Of a stretch of DNA of 64,000 nucleotides, positions 43,174-53,519 are shown piece by piece (positions within the stretch are counted from its first letter, which is position 1; every line of letters begins with the position of its first letter). Both the position numbers and the translations under genes were made by a program. The DNA is from Brucella anthropi_A (GTDB lineage: Bacteria > Pseudomonadota > Alphaproteobacteria > Rhizobiales > Rhizobiaceae). The notes below the pieces were generated by a model. The model was not told the origin of the DNA. It was given only the letters and a program-made list of their open reading frames with translations, and ran no database searches. The DNA is taken from contig NZ_LQBD01000010.1 in assembly GCF_046630315.1 (NCBI RefSeq), positions 1-64,000 on the forward strand. The letters run 5' to 3'.

Positions 43174-44448
43174 ATGAGCAAAGTCAGCAACAGCGGCGGC
43201 GATTCCAAGAATACGCTCTATTGCTCGTTCTGCGGCAAAAGCCAGCATGAAGTGCGCAAGCTGATTGCAGGCCCGACCGTTTTCATCTGCGACGAGTGCG
43301 TCGAACTCTGCATGGACATCATCCGCGAGGAAAACAAGTCCTCCATGGTGAAGTCGCGCGAGGGCGTGCCCACGCCGCAGGAAATCATGGCCGTCCTTGA
43401 CGATTACGTCATCGGCCAGAAGGATGCCAAGCGCGTTCTGTCGGTTGCGGTACACAATCACTACAAGCGTCTCGCCCATCAGTCCAAGAGCAGCGATATC
43501 GAGCTTGCGAAGTCGAACATTCTTCTCGTGGGTCCCACGGGTTGCGGCAAGACCTATCTTGCCCAGACGCTCGCACGCATCATCGATGTGCCGTTCACCA
43601 TGGCCGATGCGACGACGCTGACGGAAGCAGGCTATGTCGGCGAAGATGTCGAGAACATCATCCTGAAGCTGCTTCAGGCCGCCGATTACAATGTGGAACG
43701 CGCACAGCGCGGCATCGTCTATATCGACGAGGTCGACAAGATCAGCCGCAAGTCGGACAACCCGTCCATCACGCGCGACGTGTCGGGCGAGGGCGTGCAG
43801 CAGGCGCTTTTGAAGATCATGGAAGGCACCGTCGCTTCCGTGCCGCCGCAGGGCGGCCGCAAGCATCCGCAGCAGGAATTCCTGCAGGTGGATACGACGA
43901 ACATCCTCTTCATCTGCGGCGGCGCTTTTGCCGGTCTGGACAAGATCATCTCCGCACGCGGCGAAAAGACCTCCATCGGCTTCGGCGCCACGGTGCGTTC
44001 GGTCGATGAACGCCGCATCGGCGATGTGTTCAAGGAACTGGAGCCGGAAGACCTTCTGAAATTCGGCCTCATTCCGGAATTCGTCGGCCGTCTGCCGGTG
44101 ATCGCAACGCTTGAGGATCTCGATGTCGATGCTCTGGTACAAATCCTGACCGAGCCGAAGAATGCGCTCGTGAAGCAGTATCAGCGCCTGTTCGACATGG
44201 AAAATGTCGAGCTGAGCTTCCACGACGATGCCCTGCGGGCGATTGCCAACAAGGCGGTCGAGCGCAAGACGGGCGCGCGCGGTCTGCGTTCGATCATGGA
44301 AAAGATCCTGCTCGACACGATGTTCGAGCTTCCGACGCTGGAAGGCGTGCAGGAAGTGGTCATCTCCGGCGATGTGGTGGATGGCAGCGCCCGTCCGCTC
44401 TATATCTATGCCGAGCGGCAGGACGAAAAGGGTAATGTTTCCGCTTGA
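43174..44448 (+). CDS. clpX: ATP-dependent Clp protease ATP-binding subunit ClpX
   Basis: A 424-residue AAA+ unfoldase that delivers substrates to ClpP. The N-terminal zinc-binding domain has CSFCGKSQHEV and FICDECVELC. The ATPase domain has Walker A GPTGCGKT, Walker B IVYIDEVDKI, the pore loop GYVGEDV and the sensor-2 region GARGLRSIMEKIL. The RKH-type loop is GGRKHPQQEF, and the ClpP-contact loop IGF is in KTSIGFGATV. Length and order are standard. A terminator follows within 25 bases of the stop codon. Confidence 0.97.
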   Translation: MSKVSNSGGDSKNTLYCSFCGKSQHEVRKLIAGPTVFICDECVELCMDIIREENKSSMVKSREGVPTPQEIMAVLDDYVIGQKDAKRVLSVAVHNHYKRLAHQSKSSDIELAKSNILLVGPTGCGKTYLAQTLARIIDVPFTMADATTLTEAGYVGEDVENIILKLLQAADYNVERAQRGIVYIDEVDKISRKSDNPSITRDVSGEGVQQALLKIMEGTVASVPPQGGRKHPQQEFLQVDTTNILFICGGAFAGLDKIISARGEKTSIGFGATVRSVDERRIGDVFKELEPEDLLKFGLIPEFVGRLPVIATLEDLDVDALVQILTEPKNALVKQYQRLFDMENVELSFHDDALRAIANKAVERKTGARGLRSIMEKILLDTMFELPTLEGVQEVVISGDVVDGSARPLYIYAERQDEKGNVSA

Positions 44449-44468
44449 GCGGTGGCGATTATTCCAAG

Positions 44469-44495
44469 AAAAGGCCGCGCGAGCGGCCTTTTTCA
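44469..44495 (+). terminator. Terminator after clpX
   Basis: AAAAGGCCGC-GCGA-GCGGCCTTTTT is a strong intrinsic terminator about 20 bases past the clpX stop codon. The remaining 260 bases up to lon contain no gene that I can support; the lon promoter must lie here. Confidence 0.92.
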
Positions 44496-44755
44496 TGTGC
44501 AAACTTGCGCGGGGTTCATCCTGTCACTATTGCAGGTGTAGCAATCAGGGTACAGGTCAAGCTAGATATTGTACTCATTCGCGACACGGCGCAGGATAGA
44601 TGACGATTCTATGAAGGGCCATCCCGCAATCGGCTATTGAATTGCCGGGTTCGGCTCTCCAAGTATGGACCGAAGCACATTCGTGACCTGCCTCATGAGA
44701 TTAGGGGGCGCGGATGTGGCAGTCAGGTTGCAAGGCCTGAGAAAGGACTGAAGTT

Positions 44756-47194
<2,439 letters not shown>

Positions 47195-47221
47195 ATAGTG
47201 CCTTATCGGGACCAATAATTG

Positions 47222-47250
47222 AAATGCCGGGCAAAATGCCCGGCATTTCT
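47222..47250 (+). terminator. First terminator after lon
   Basis: AAATGCCGGGCA pairs with TGCCCGGCATTT with almost no loop (AAA), followed by CTGTGTTT. Confidence 0.85.
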
Positions 47251-47256
47251 GTGTTT

Positions 47257-47280
47257 AACCCCGGTTTTCCGGGGTTTTTT
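47257..47280 (+). terminator. Second terminator after lon
   Basis: AACCCCGG-TTTT-CCGGGG followed by TTTTTT lies seven bases after the first hairpin. Together they form a tandem terminator insulating hup from lon. Confidence 0.9.
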
Positions 47281-47374
47281 CATGTTGACAGGCTTGGTTT
47301 GTGAAGCGTTTTGAATAAACTCCGACCAATCCGGTCACGTTATCCGTTCCGGTAGATAAAGAAAGGAAATGCCA

Positions 47375-47650
47375 ATGAACAAGAACGAATTGGTTGCCGC
47401 AGTTGCGGAAAAGGGCGGTTTGACGAAGGCTGATGCCGGTACTGCTGTTGACGCCGTACTCGCTGCTGTCACCGGCGCCCTGAAGGCTGGTGAAGAAGTC
47501 CGTCTGCCTGGCTTCGGCGTTTTCTCCGTTTCGCATCGCGCTGCCTCGACCGGCCGCAACCCGTCGACCGGCAAGGAAGTTGCCATCCCGGCGCGCAACG
47601 TGCCGAAGTTCTCGGCTGGCAAGGGCCTGAAGGACGCCGTAAACGGCTAA
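47375..47650 (+). CDS. hup: DNA-binding protein HU
   Basis: A 91-residue histone-like HU. MNKNELVAAVAEKGGLTKAD begins it; the DNA-binding arm contains RNPSTGKEVAIPA with the intercalating Pro, and the C-terminus is PKFSAGKGLKDAV. AAAGGAA at 47362-47368 is correctly spaced for the ATG at 47375, and an ATG at 47369 is too close to it. Downstream lies a terminator. The lon-hup order is common in alphaproteobacteria. Confidence 0.96.
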   Translation: MNKNELVAAVAEKGGLTKADAGTAVDAVLAAVTGALKAGEEVRLPGFGVFSVSHRAASTGRNPSTGKEVAIPARNVPKFSAGKGLKDAVNG

Positions 47651-47736
47651 TCATGATCTGGAGAGTAAAAACTCTTCGAACGGATCGTGACGACAAATTT
47701 CCAGCCCTCGCGGCATGATCGCGAATGGCTGTCGAG

Positions 47737-47764
47737 AAGGCCCGGCTTGTCCGGGCTTTTTTCG
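47737..47764 (+). terminator. Terminator after hup
   Basis: GCCCGG-CTTGT-CCGGGC followed by TTTTTT, preceded by AAG, about 90 bases past the hup stop codon. Confidence 0.88.
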
Positions 47765-47851
47765 TTATGGGGCCGGTGCGTATTTCTACAGTCTGTCGCG
47801 ATGTGGCGTCTTGAAGATCACACCAATCTGGACGGCTATGCTTGCAGCTGA

Positions 47852-47956
47852 TTTAGAGCATTTTCAGGCCAAAAGTGCGAAGCGGTTCTGCGGAAAATGC
47901 TTGAAAACAAAAAGATAGAGCGGTTCCGACGTTGCCATTTAAACCGGGACCGCTCT
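47852..47956. repeat. Palindromic intergenic repeat family A, copy 2
   Basis: The reverse complement aligns over its full length with 14585-14691. It contains AGAGCGG, GGTTTAAATGG, the turn GTCGGAACCGCTCTATC, TTTGTTTT, AACCGCTTCGCACTTTT and the end AAATGCTCTAAA. The pairing arms GAGCGGTTCCG and CGGGACCGCTC are slightly imperfect here. It lies in a 440-base gap between hup and uvrA. Confidence 0.8.
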
Positions 47957-48044
47957 CATGGGCTTCACAACAAGTGCAGTGCCTTTATCGTGGATAATCC
48001 TTCACCTGTGGATGATTGATCGATACCGAAATCGACTTGAATAG

Positions 48045-48073
48045 CAAAAAGCCGGGCACTGGGCCCGGCTTCC
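48045..48073 (-). terminator. Terminator after uvrA
   Basis: On the minus strand AGCCGGGC-CCAGT-GCCCGGCT followed by TTTT lies about 25 bases past the uvrA stop codon. Confidence 0.88.
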
Positions 48074-48094
48074 AATAATTCTCAATGCCTGCTG

Positions 48095-51019
48095 CTATTC
48101 AGCAGCCTCTGAACTGCGCTTGGGGCGGCGTTCCAGCAATTCCTTGAGGAAGTGGCCGGTGTAGGAGCGCTTCTCCTGCACAATGTCTTCCGGACGGCCC
48201 ACGGCGACAATCTCGCCGCCGCCATCGCCGCCTTCCGGTCCAAGGTCGATCACCCAATCGGCGGTCTTGATGACTTCGAGGTTATGCTCGATCACCACGA
48301 CCGTATTGCCCTGTTCGACCAGTTCGTGCAGCACTTCCAGAAGTTTTGCCACGTCATGGAAATGCAGACCGGTTGTCGGCTCATCCAGAATATAGAGCGT
48401 GCGGCCCGTCGCGCGGCGCGACAGTTCCTTGGCAAGCTTCACGCGCTGCGCTTCGCCGCCGGAAAGCGTCGTCGCCTGCTGCCCGACCTTGATATAGCCG
48501 AGCCCGACCTTGACGAGCGTTTCCAGCTTATCACGCACCGCAGGCACGGCGGAGAAGAACTCCGCGCCTTCCTCAACCGTCATATCCAGCACATCGGCGA
48601 TGGACTTGCCCTTGAACAGGACTTCCAGCGTTTCGCGGTTATAGCGCTTGCCGTGGCAGACGTCGCAAGTCACATACACATCCGGCAGGAAGTGCATCTC
48701 GATCTTGATGACGCCATCGCCCTGGCAGGCCTCGCAGCGCCCGCCCTTCACGTTGAACGAGAAGCGGCCCGGCTGATAGCCGCGTGCCTTGGCTTCCGGC
48801 AGGCCTGCGAACCAGTCGCGGATCGGCGTGAAGGCGCCGGTATAGGTTGCCGGGTTGGAGCGCGGGGTGCGGCCGATCGGTGACTGGTCGATATCGATCA
48901 CCTTGTCGAGGAATTCCAGCCCTTCGATGCGGTCATGTTCCGCCGGATGCTCACGCGACCCCATGATGCGGCGCGAAGCGGCCTTGAACAGGGTTTCGAT
49001 CAGGAAGGTGGACTTGCCGCCGCCTGAAACGCCGGTGACGGCGGTAAACGTGCCGAGCGGAATATCCGCCGAGACATTTTTGAGGTTGTTGCCGCGCGCG
49101 CCCACCACCCGGATGCGCTTGGATTTTTCAATCTTGCGGCGTTGCGCCGGGACGGCGACTTCCATCGCGCCGGACAGATACTTACCCGTCAGCGAGTTTG
49201 CGTTGGACATCACGTCCTGCGGCGACCCTTGGGCGATGATCCTGCCGCCATGCACGCCTGCCGCCGGGCCGATATCGACCACGTAATCGGCAGTCAGGAT
49301 CGCATCTTCATCATGTTCGACCACGATGACCGTATTGCCGAGGTCGCGCAGATGGCGCAGCGTGTCGAGAAGGCGGGCATTGTCGCGCTGATGCAGGCCG
49401 ATGGAGGGTTCGTCCAGCACGTAAAGCACGCCGGTCAGGCCGGAGCCGATCTGCGAGGCAAGGCGAATGCGCTGGCTTTCACCGCCCGACAGCGTGCCGG
49501 AATTGCGCGCCAGCGTCAGATAGTCGAGGCCGACATCGTTGAGGAATTGCAGGCGCTCACGGATTTCCTTGAGGATGCGGGCGGCAATTTCACGCTGCTT
49601 GTCGTTGAAGCTGCCGTCAATCTCGCGGAACCAGCGATCCGCCTTGCGGATCGACATTTCCGTGATTTCGCCGATATGCTTCATGCCGACCTTGACCGCC
49701 AGCGCTTCCGGCTTCAACCGATAGCCGGCACAGGCAGGGCAGGGCGTCGAGGCCATGAAGCGTTCGATATCTTCACGCGACCAGGCCGAATCGGTCTCCT
49801 TCCAGCGACGCTCCAGATTGGGGATGACACCCTCGAACGGCTTGGTCGTCTGGTAAGAACGCAGCCCGTCATCGTACTGGAAGGTGATTTCCTTGCCCTT
49901 GGTGCCATAAAGAATGGCCTGCTGTGCTTCTTCCGAGAGATCAGCCCATTTCGCGCCGATCTTGAAGCCATAGGCTTTGCCCAGCGCTTCCAGCGTCTGA
50001 TTATAGTAAGGCGACGAGGATCGCGCCCACGGGGCAATCGCGCCGTCCTTCAGCACCGCCGTTTCGTCGGGCACGATCAGGTTCGGATCGATGGCCTGCT
50101 GCGTGCCGAGGCCATCACAGGTCGGGCAGGCGCCGAACGGGTTGTTGAACGAGAACAGGCGCGGCTCGATTTCGGGAATGGTGAAACCAGAAACCGGGCA
50201 GGCGAACTTTTCCGAGAAAAGAATCCGCTCATGCGTCTCATTGGCCGACTTGTTGGCCGAACCGCCTTCCGCCGTTTCTTCGGGCGGCAGCGGCTTGTCG
50301 GCAAATTCGGCAATGGCCAGGCCTTCGGCAAGCTTGAGGCAGGTTTCGAGGCTGTCGGCAAGACGGGTCGAAAGGTCGGGGCGCACCACCACACGGTCCA
50401 CCACCACGTCGATATCGTGTTTGTATTTCTTGTCCAGCGCCGGGACATCGGCGATTTCATAGAAGGTGCCGTCGACCTTGACGCGCTGGAAACCCTTCTT
50501 CTGAAGCTCAGCCAGCTCCTTCTTGTACTCGCCCTTGCGGCCGCGCACGATGGGCGCGAGAATGTAAAGGCGCGTGCCTTCTTCCAGCGTCATCACGCGG
50601 TCGACCATCTGGCTGACGGTCTGGCTTTCGATGGGAAGGCCGGTCGCCGGCGAATAGGGCACGCCGACGCGCGCAAAAAGCAGGCGCATATAGTCGTAGA
50701 TTTCGGTGACGGTGCCGACCGTCGAACGCGGATTGCGGCTCGTCGTCTTCTGCTCGATGGAAATGGCGGGCGACAGGCCGTCGATCTGGTCGACATCCGG
50801 CTTCTGCATCATTTCCAGGAACTGGCGCGCATAGGCCGAAAGGCTTTCGACATAGCGGCGCTGGCCTTCCGCATAGATCGTGTCGAAGGCAAGCGACGAC
50901 TTGCCCGAGCCGGAAAGCCCCGTCATCACGATCAGCTTGTCGCGCGGCAGATCGAGATCGACATTTTTCAGATTGTGCTCGCGCGCGCCGCGTATGGAAA
51001 TGAATTTCTGATCGCTCAT
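48095..51019 (-). CDS. uvrA: Excinuclease ABC subunit UvrA
   Basis: A 974-residue DNA damage recognition ATPase of nucleotide excision repair. The first ABC domain has Walker A GLSGSGKSSLAFD and signature LSGGESQRIRLASQ; the second has GVSGGGKSTFLIE and LSGGEAQRVKLAKEL. Zinc-binding segments are CPVSGF with CPTCDGLG, and CEACQGDGVIKIEM with CDVCHGKRY. It is transcribed divergently from ssb across a 970-base gap. A LexA-type box 139 bases upstream of the start suggests SOS induction. Confidence 0.97.
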   Translation of the reverse strand: MSDQKFISIRGAREHNLKNVDLDLPRDKLIVMTGLSGSGKSSLAFDTIYAEGQRRYVESLSAYARQFLEMMQKPDVDQIDGLSPAISIEQKTTSRNPRSTVGTVTEIYDYMRLLFARVGVPYSPATGLPIESQTVSQMVDRVMTLEEGTRLYILAPIVRGRKGEYKKELAELQKKGFQRVKVDGTFYEIADVPALDKKYKHDIDVVVDRVVVRPDLSTRLADSLETCLKLAEGLAIAEFADKPLPPEETAEGGSANKSANETHERILFSEKFACPVSGFTIPEIEPRLFSFNNPFGACPTCDGLGTQQAIDPNLIVPDETAVLKDGAIAPWARSSSPYYNQTLEALGKAYGFKIGAKWADLSEEAQQAILYGTKGKEITFQYDDGLRSYQTTKPFEGVIPNLERRWKETDSAWSREDIERFMASTPCPACAGYRLKPEALAVKVGMKHIGEITEMSIRKADRWFREIDGSFNDKQREIAARILKEIRERLQFLNDVGLDYLTLARNSGTLSGGESQRIRLASQIGSGLTGVLYVLDEPSIGLHQRDNARLLDTLRHLRDLGNTVIVVEHDEDAILTADYVVDIGPAAGVHGGRIIAQGSPQDVMSNANSLTGKYLSGAMEVAVPAQRRKIEKSKRIRVVGARGNNLKNVSADIPLGTFTAVTGVSGGGKSTFLIETLFKAASRRIMGSREHPAEHDRIEGLEFLDKVIDIDQSPIGRTPRSNPATYTGAFTPIRDWFAGLPEAKARGYQPGRFSFNVKGGRCEACQGDGVIKIEMHFLPDVYVTCDVCHGKRYNRETLEVLFKGKSIADVLDMTVEEGAEFFSAVPAVRDKLETLVKVGLGYIKVGQQATTLSGGEAQRVKLAKELSRRATGRTLYILDEPTTGLHFHDVAKLLEVLHELVEQGNTVVVIEHNLEVIKTADWVIDLGPEGGDGGGEIVAVGRPEDIVQEKRSYTGHFLKELLERRPKRSSEAAE

Positions 51020-51157
51020 TCCGCGTCCTGCCTGCTTCGTCCTGCCATGGATAACCGGGCGCCGAATGTGGAAATACGCCGCGCCGCTCCATTATATGGG
51101 GTGGGACCTTCCAAGAAGAAGGGGTCTTTCAATCGTTCGTGTGCACTCTTATCACCA

Positions 51158-51172
51158 GAACAAATATCGAAC
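51158..51172 (-). promoter_or_regulatory. LexA (SOS) box upstream of uvrA
   Basis: GAAC-AAATATC-GAAC on the plus strand is an exact match to the alphaproteobacterial LexA direct repeat. Read on the uvrA strand it is GTTC-N7-GTTC. It is 139 bases before the uvrA start. Confidence 0.75.
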
Positions 51173-51785
51173 AACCAGCCTTCTGATAGGCGATACGAAA
51201 TGTGAACGCAAGAGCGTTGACTGTCACTCCTGACAGGAGCAGACTACTCTCACTCGCTGACAGCGGAGAGGTGCCGCGGTGGGATGACACGGCATCGGCA
51301 AGAGGTCCGCAGGAGGCGGGAAACCCGGTAGGGAGGTAAAGGAGCATGAGTCCACCTGACTACGTTGCCTAGCTTTCACAAGGATGAAAGCACAATCCGT
51401 TTCGGTCGCGGCAGCATCTTTTCGCAAGGAATGATGCCTCGTTGATCGAAGGTGCGATTGCCGACAATTTGAATTTGCGCGGAATGCAAATGGCCGTGCG
51501 CCTTTGTGATCCGAAAAAATCTGCCGACGAATTACTGTCGACACATGAGCATTGCTCAAACCCCAAGCCCTGCGCGCCAAAGATACAGTGAGCGGCAGGG
51601 CTTTTCCTTGGAGGCTGATCCGGTCCGTATCATGTCGGTCAAGGACGCCTGTTTTGAAATTAAGGCAAATGCAGTTTTAGGCCCTGAAATGAGGCAAACC
51701 GCATTTTCAGCGTGGAATCTGGTGCAAAAACACACTGAAATCTGTGGCGAAGCTGTGACTTTTTCATGTCGAAAGCTTGCATTTT
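51173..51785. other. uvrA-ssb divergent region
   Basis: About 610 bases in which I find no reliable gene. A G-rich, hairpin-prone stretch covers about 51210-51350. AAGCCCTGC (51565-51573) pairs with GCAGGGCTT (51595-51603) followed by TTCC, a possible terminator of a short transcript. ORFs here (for example 51506-51787 plus, 51129-51347 minus) lack ribosome-binding sites and recognised features. Confidence 0.4.
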
Positions 51786-51800
51786 GAACAAAGCAGGAAC
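51786..51800 (+). promoter_or_regulatory. LexA (SOS) box upstream of ssb
   Basis: GAAC-AAAGCAG-GAAC matches the alphaproteobacterial LexA direct repeat exactly. It lies about 190 bases before the ssb start, so the ssb mRNA would have a long leader if this is its promoter operator. Confidence 0.68.
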
Positions 51801-51989
51801 ATAAACTCTGTGGACATTGATAAATTCGCCGTCCCGGATTGAGCGCTCATTGAGCCAGTCCTGTAAGGTGAAGGTAGAGTTTCTGGTGATGGCGCATTGT
51901 TGCGCCTGGCCTTTCTTTTGGAAAGCGCCTCTTGCCCGTGCGGTGTCGCATGGAAAGAGTGTGCATGCGAGACCCGGAGTAAGTTTTCG

Positions 51990-52505
51990 ATGGCTGGTAG
52001 CGTCAACAAAGTCATTTTGGTCGGCAATCTTGGTGCCGATCCGGAAATTCGTCGTCTGAATTCCGGCGATGTGGTTGCCAATCTGCGCATTGCAACGTCG
52101 GAAAGCTGGCGCGACCGTCAGACCGGCGAACGCAAGGACCGCACCGAATGGCACAGCGTCGTCATTTTCAACGAGAACCTTGCCAAGGTCGCGGAACAAT
52201 ATCTGAAGAAGGGCGCCAAGGTTTATATCGAAGGCGCGCTCCAGACCCGCAAGTGGCAGGATCAGAACGGCAATGACCGTTACTCGACGGAAGTTGTGCT
52301 GCAAAAGTTCCGCGGTGAACTGCAGATGCTCGACAGCCGTGGCGAAGGCGGCGGTGAGGGCCGTTCGTTCGGCGGCGGCGGCAATCGCAACCAGATGTCG
52401 GACTATTCCGGCGGCGGTGGAGATTTCGGCTCGTCCGGCCCATCCTCGGGCGGCGGCAGCGGCGGTGGTTTCTCGCGCGATCTGGACGACGAAATCCCGT
52501 TCTGA
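51990..52505 (+). CDS. ssb: Single-stranded DNA-binding protein
   Basis: A 171-residue SSB. The N-terminal OB fold starts MAGSVNKVILVGNLGADPEI and includes TEWHSVVIFN and YIEGALQTRKWQD. A glycine-rich linker runs from about 118 to 160. The C-terminal tip DDEIPF is the acidic hook that recruits repair and replication proteins. The open frame continues 31 codons upstream, but the ATG at 51990 is the family start and CCGGAG lies before it. A LexA box is present upstream. Confidence 0.96.
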   Translation: MAGSVNKVILVGNLGADPEIRRLNSGDVVANLRIATSESWRDRQTGERKDRTEWHSVVIFNENLAKVAEQYLKKGAKVYIEGALQTRKWQDQNGNDRYSTEVVLQKFRGELQMLDSRGEGGGEGRSFGGGGNRNQMSDYSGGGGDFGSSGPSSGGGSGGGFSRDLDDEIPF

Positions 52506-52539
52506 GAACCGGCATCATCCGGTTTATAAGCAAAATGTG

Positions 52540-52568
52540 AAAAGGCGCTGTTTTACAGCGCCTTTTCT
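52540..52568 (+). terminator. Terminator after ssb
   Basis: AAAAGGCGCTG-TTTTA-CAGCGCCTTTT is a perfect hairpin with A and T flanks, about 35 bases past the ssb stop codon. Confidence 0.92.
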
Positions 52569-52648
52569 CTTGTATACACATGCTCAAAGCGGCTGACTGC
52601 GCACTGTCGGCCTGCGGCTTTACAAGCCCTCTCAGCCCGCCTTGCTAA

Positions 52649-52740
52649 TGCATGTCTCCCAAAAGTGGGAACCGCCTTCGCGGGGAAATCAGTCCACTGG
52701 ACTGATTTCTGATCCCGCTACGATGGGATAAAGACATGCA
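52649..52740. repeat. Palindromic intergenic repeat family B, copy 1
   Basis: Terminal inverted repeats TGCATGTCT (52649-52657) and AGACATGCA (52732-52740) enclose GTGGGAACCGCC..CGCGGGG, then the inner palindrome GAAATCAGTCC-A-C-TGGACTGATTTC and ATCCCGCT. The copy at 63639-63733 matches nearly base for base in the middle and has different, but also complementary, ends. Confidence 0.8.
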
Positions 52741-52754
52741 GGAAAACAAAAACT

Positions 52755-52796
52755 TAAAGCGTGTCGTATGACTACGATAAAATGCGACACGCTTTA
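52755..52796. terminator. Long hairpin overlapping the arsC 3' end
   Basis: TAAAGCGTGTCG (52755-52766) pairs perfectly with CGACACGCTTTA (52785-52796) around an 18-base loop. The arsC stop codon lies in the loop, and the right arm codes for its last residues. It can act as a terminator for either direction, though without a long T-run. Confidence 0.55.
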
Positions 52797-53194
52797 GCAG
52801 ATGAAACCTGTTCGCCGTCTTCTTTTGTGAATGAGGAAACCGGGTTCTCCAGAAGCGGCAGAACCAGTTCTGAGGGGCGGCACAGCCTGGTGCCGCGCGG
52901 CGTTTCGACGATGGGTCGATTGATCAGGATCGGATGGGCGATCATGAAATCGATCAACTCGTCATCGGTCCATTTGGGATCGGACAGGCCGAGTTCGCCA
53001 TAGGGCGTGCCTTTCTCACGCAGCAGTTCACGCGGCGTCAGCTTCATGGCCGTCAGCAGGCCGATCAGACGTTCCCGTGTCGGCGGATTCTGCACATATT
53101 CAACAATGACAGGCTCTTCGCCGCTGGCGCGGATCATCGCCAGCGTATTGCGCGAGGTGCCGCATTTCGGGTTATGGTAGATCGTAATGGTCAT
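52772..53194 (-). CDS. arsC: Arsenate reductase, ArsC glutaredoxin-coupled family
   Basis: A 140-residue ArsC. The active-site cysteine is in IYHNPKCGTSRNTLAMI (Cys11), and the conserved arginines lie in RPIVETPRGTRLCRP. It reduces arsenate to arsenite with glutathione and glutaredoxin. No ars operon surrounds it, so it could equally act as a general YfgD/Spx-like reductase. The C-terminal tail (SSAKACRILS) is encoded by the adjoining hairpin, showing that the repeat has supplied the stop codon. It lies downstream of phnF on the same strand with the TA-flanked element in between. Confidence 0.9.
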   Translation of the reverse strand: MTITIYHNPKCGTSRNTLAMIRASGEEPVIVEYVQNPPTRERLIGLLTAMKLTPRELLREKGTPYGELGLSDPKWTDDELIDFMIAHPILINRPIVETPRGTRLCRPSELVLPLLENPVSSFTKEDGEQVSSAKACRILS

Positions 53195-53240
53195 CGAAAT
53201 TTTCCGCCGTGGCCGGTGAATGAAGGAATCGTGCTTTTTA

Positions 53241-53519
53241 GGCTGTAGTGACGAATGAACTTATGGTTTGGCGCGAGGGTATTTTGTTGCTGAACAGGAG
53301 AAACGACCGCCGTGGAGTTGATCTCCACAAGGGCGTTTCGATGCATTCAGAAGCAAAATACACCGCGTCCCTTCGGGATATGGCAAAAAACCTCCATCTT
53401 GGCGTCGCAAAACCTCGCCAAGGGATTGGGGGGAGGAACCACCCCACCTTCGGTTTCGCTCCTAAAGCTGAAGATTTTTTGCCCATACCAAACCGTGAAG
53501 TTCATTCGTCACTACAGCC
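53241..53519. mobile_element. MITE-like element with TA flanks and 22-bp inverted ends
   Basis: A 279-bp unit begins GGCTGTAGTGACGAATG.. (53241-53262) and ends with the exact reverse complement (53498-53519). A TA dinucleotide stands on each side (53239-53240 and 53520-53521), as after insertion at TA targets. A further 7-bp match GGTTTGG/CCAAACC extends the stem. Inside are two nested hairpin sets. The left set pairs TATTTTG with CAAAATA, CTGAA with TTCAG, GAAACG with CGTTTC, and GTGGAG with CTCCAC. The right set pairs GGCAAAAAA with TTTTTTGCC and CTTGGCG with CGCCAAG. It holds no ORF for a transposase, so it would be non-autonomous. It abuts the phnF stop codon. Confidence 0.7.

Noticed and set aside
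42115..44502. 795-codon minus-strand frame over clpP and clpX
   Set aside because: High-GC codon bias keeps antisense frames open. It crosses two certain genes and the intergenic gap, and shows no domain or ribosome-binding site.
49142..51205. 687-codon plus-strand frame over uvrA
   Set aside because: Antisense shadow of uvrA, rich in Arg, His and Asp, with no recognisable domain.
51506..51787. 93-codon ORF between uvrA and ssb
   Set aside because: No ribosome-binding site, no domain, and it ends next to the LexA box. The region reads better as promoter and leader.
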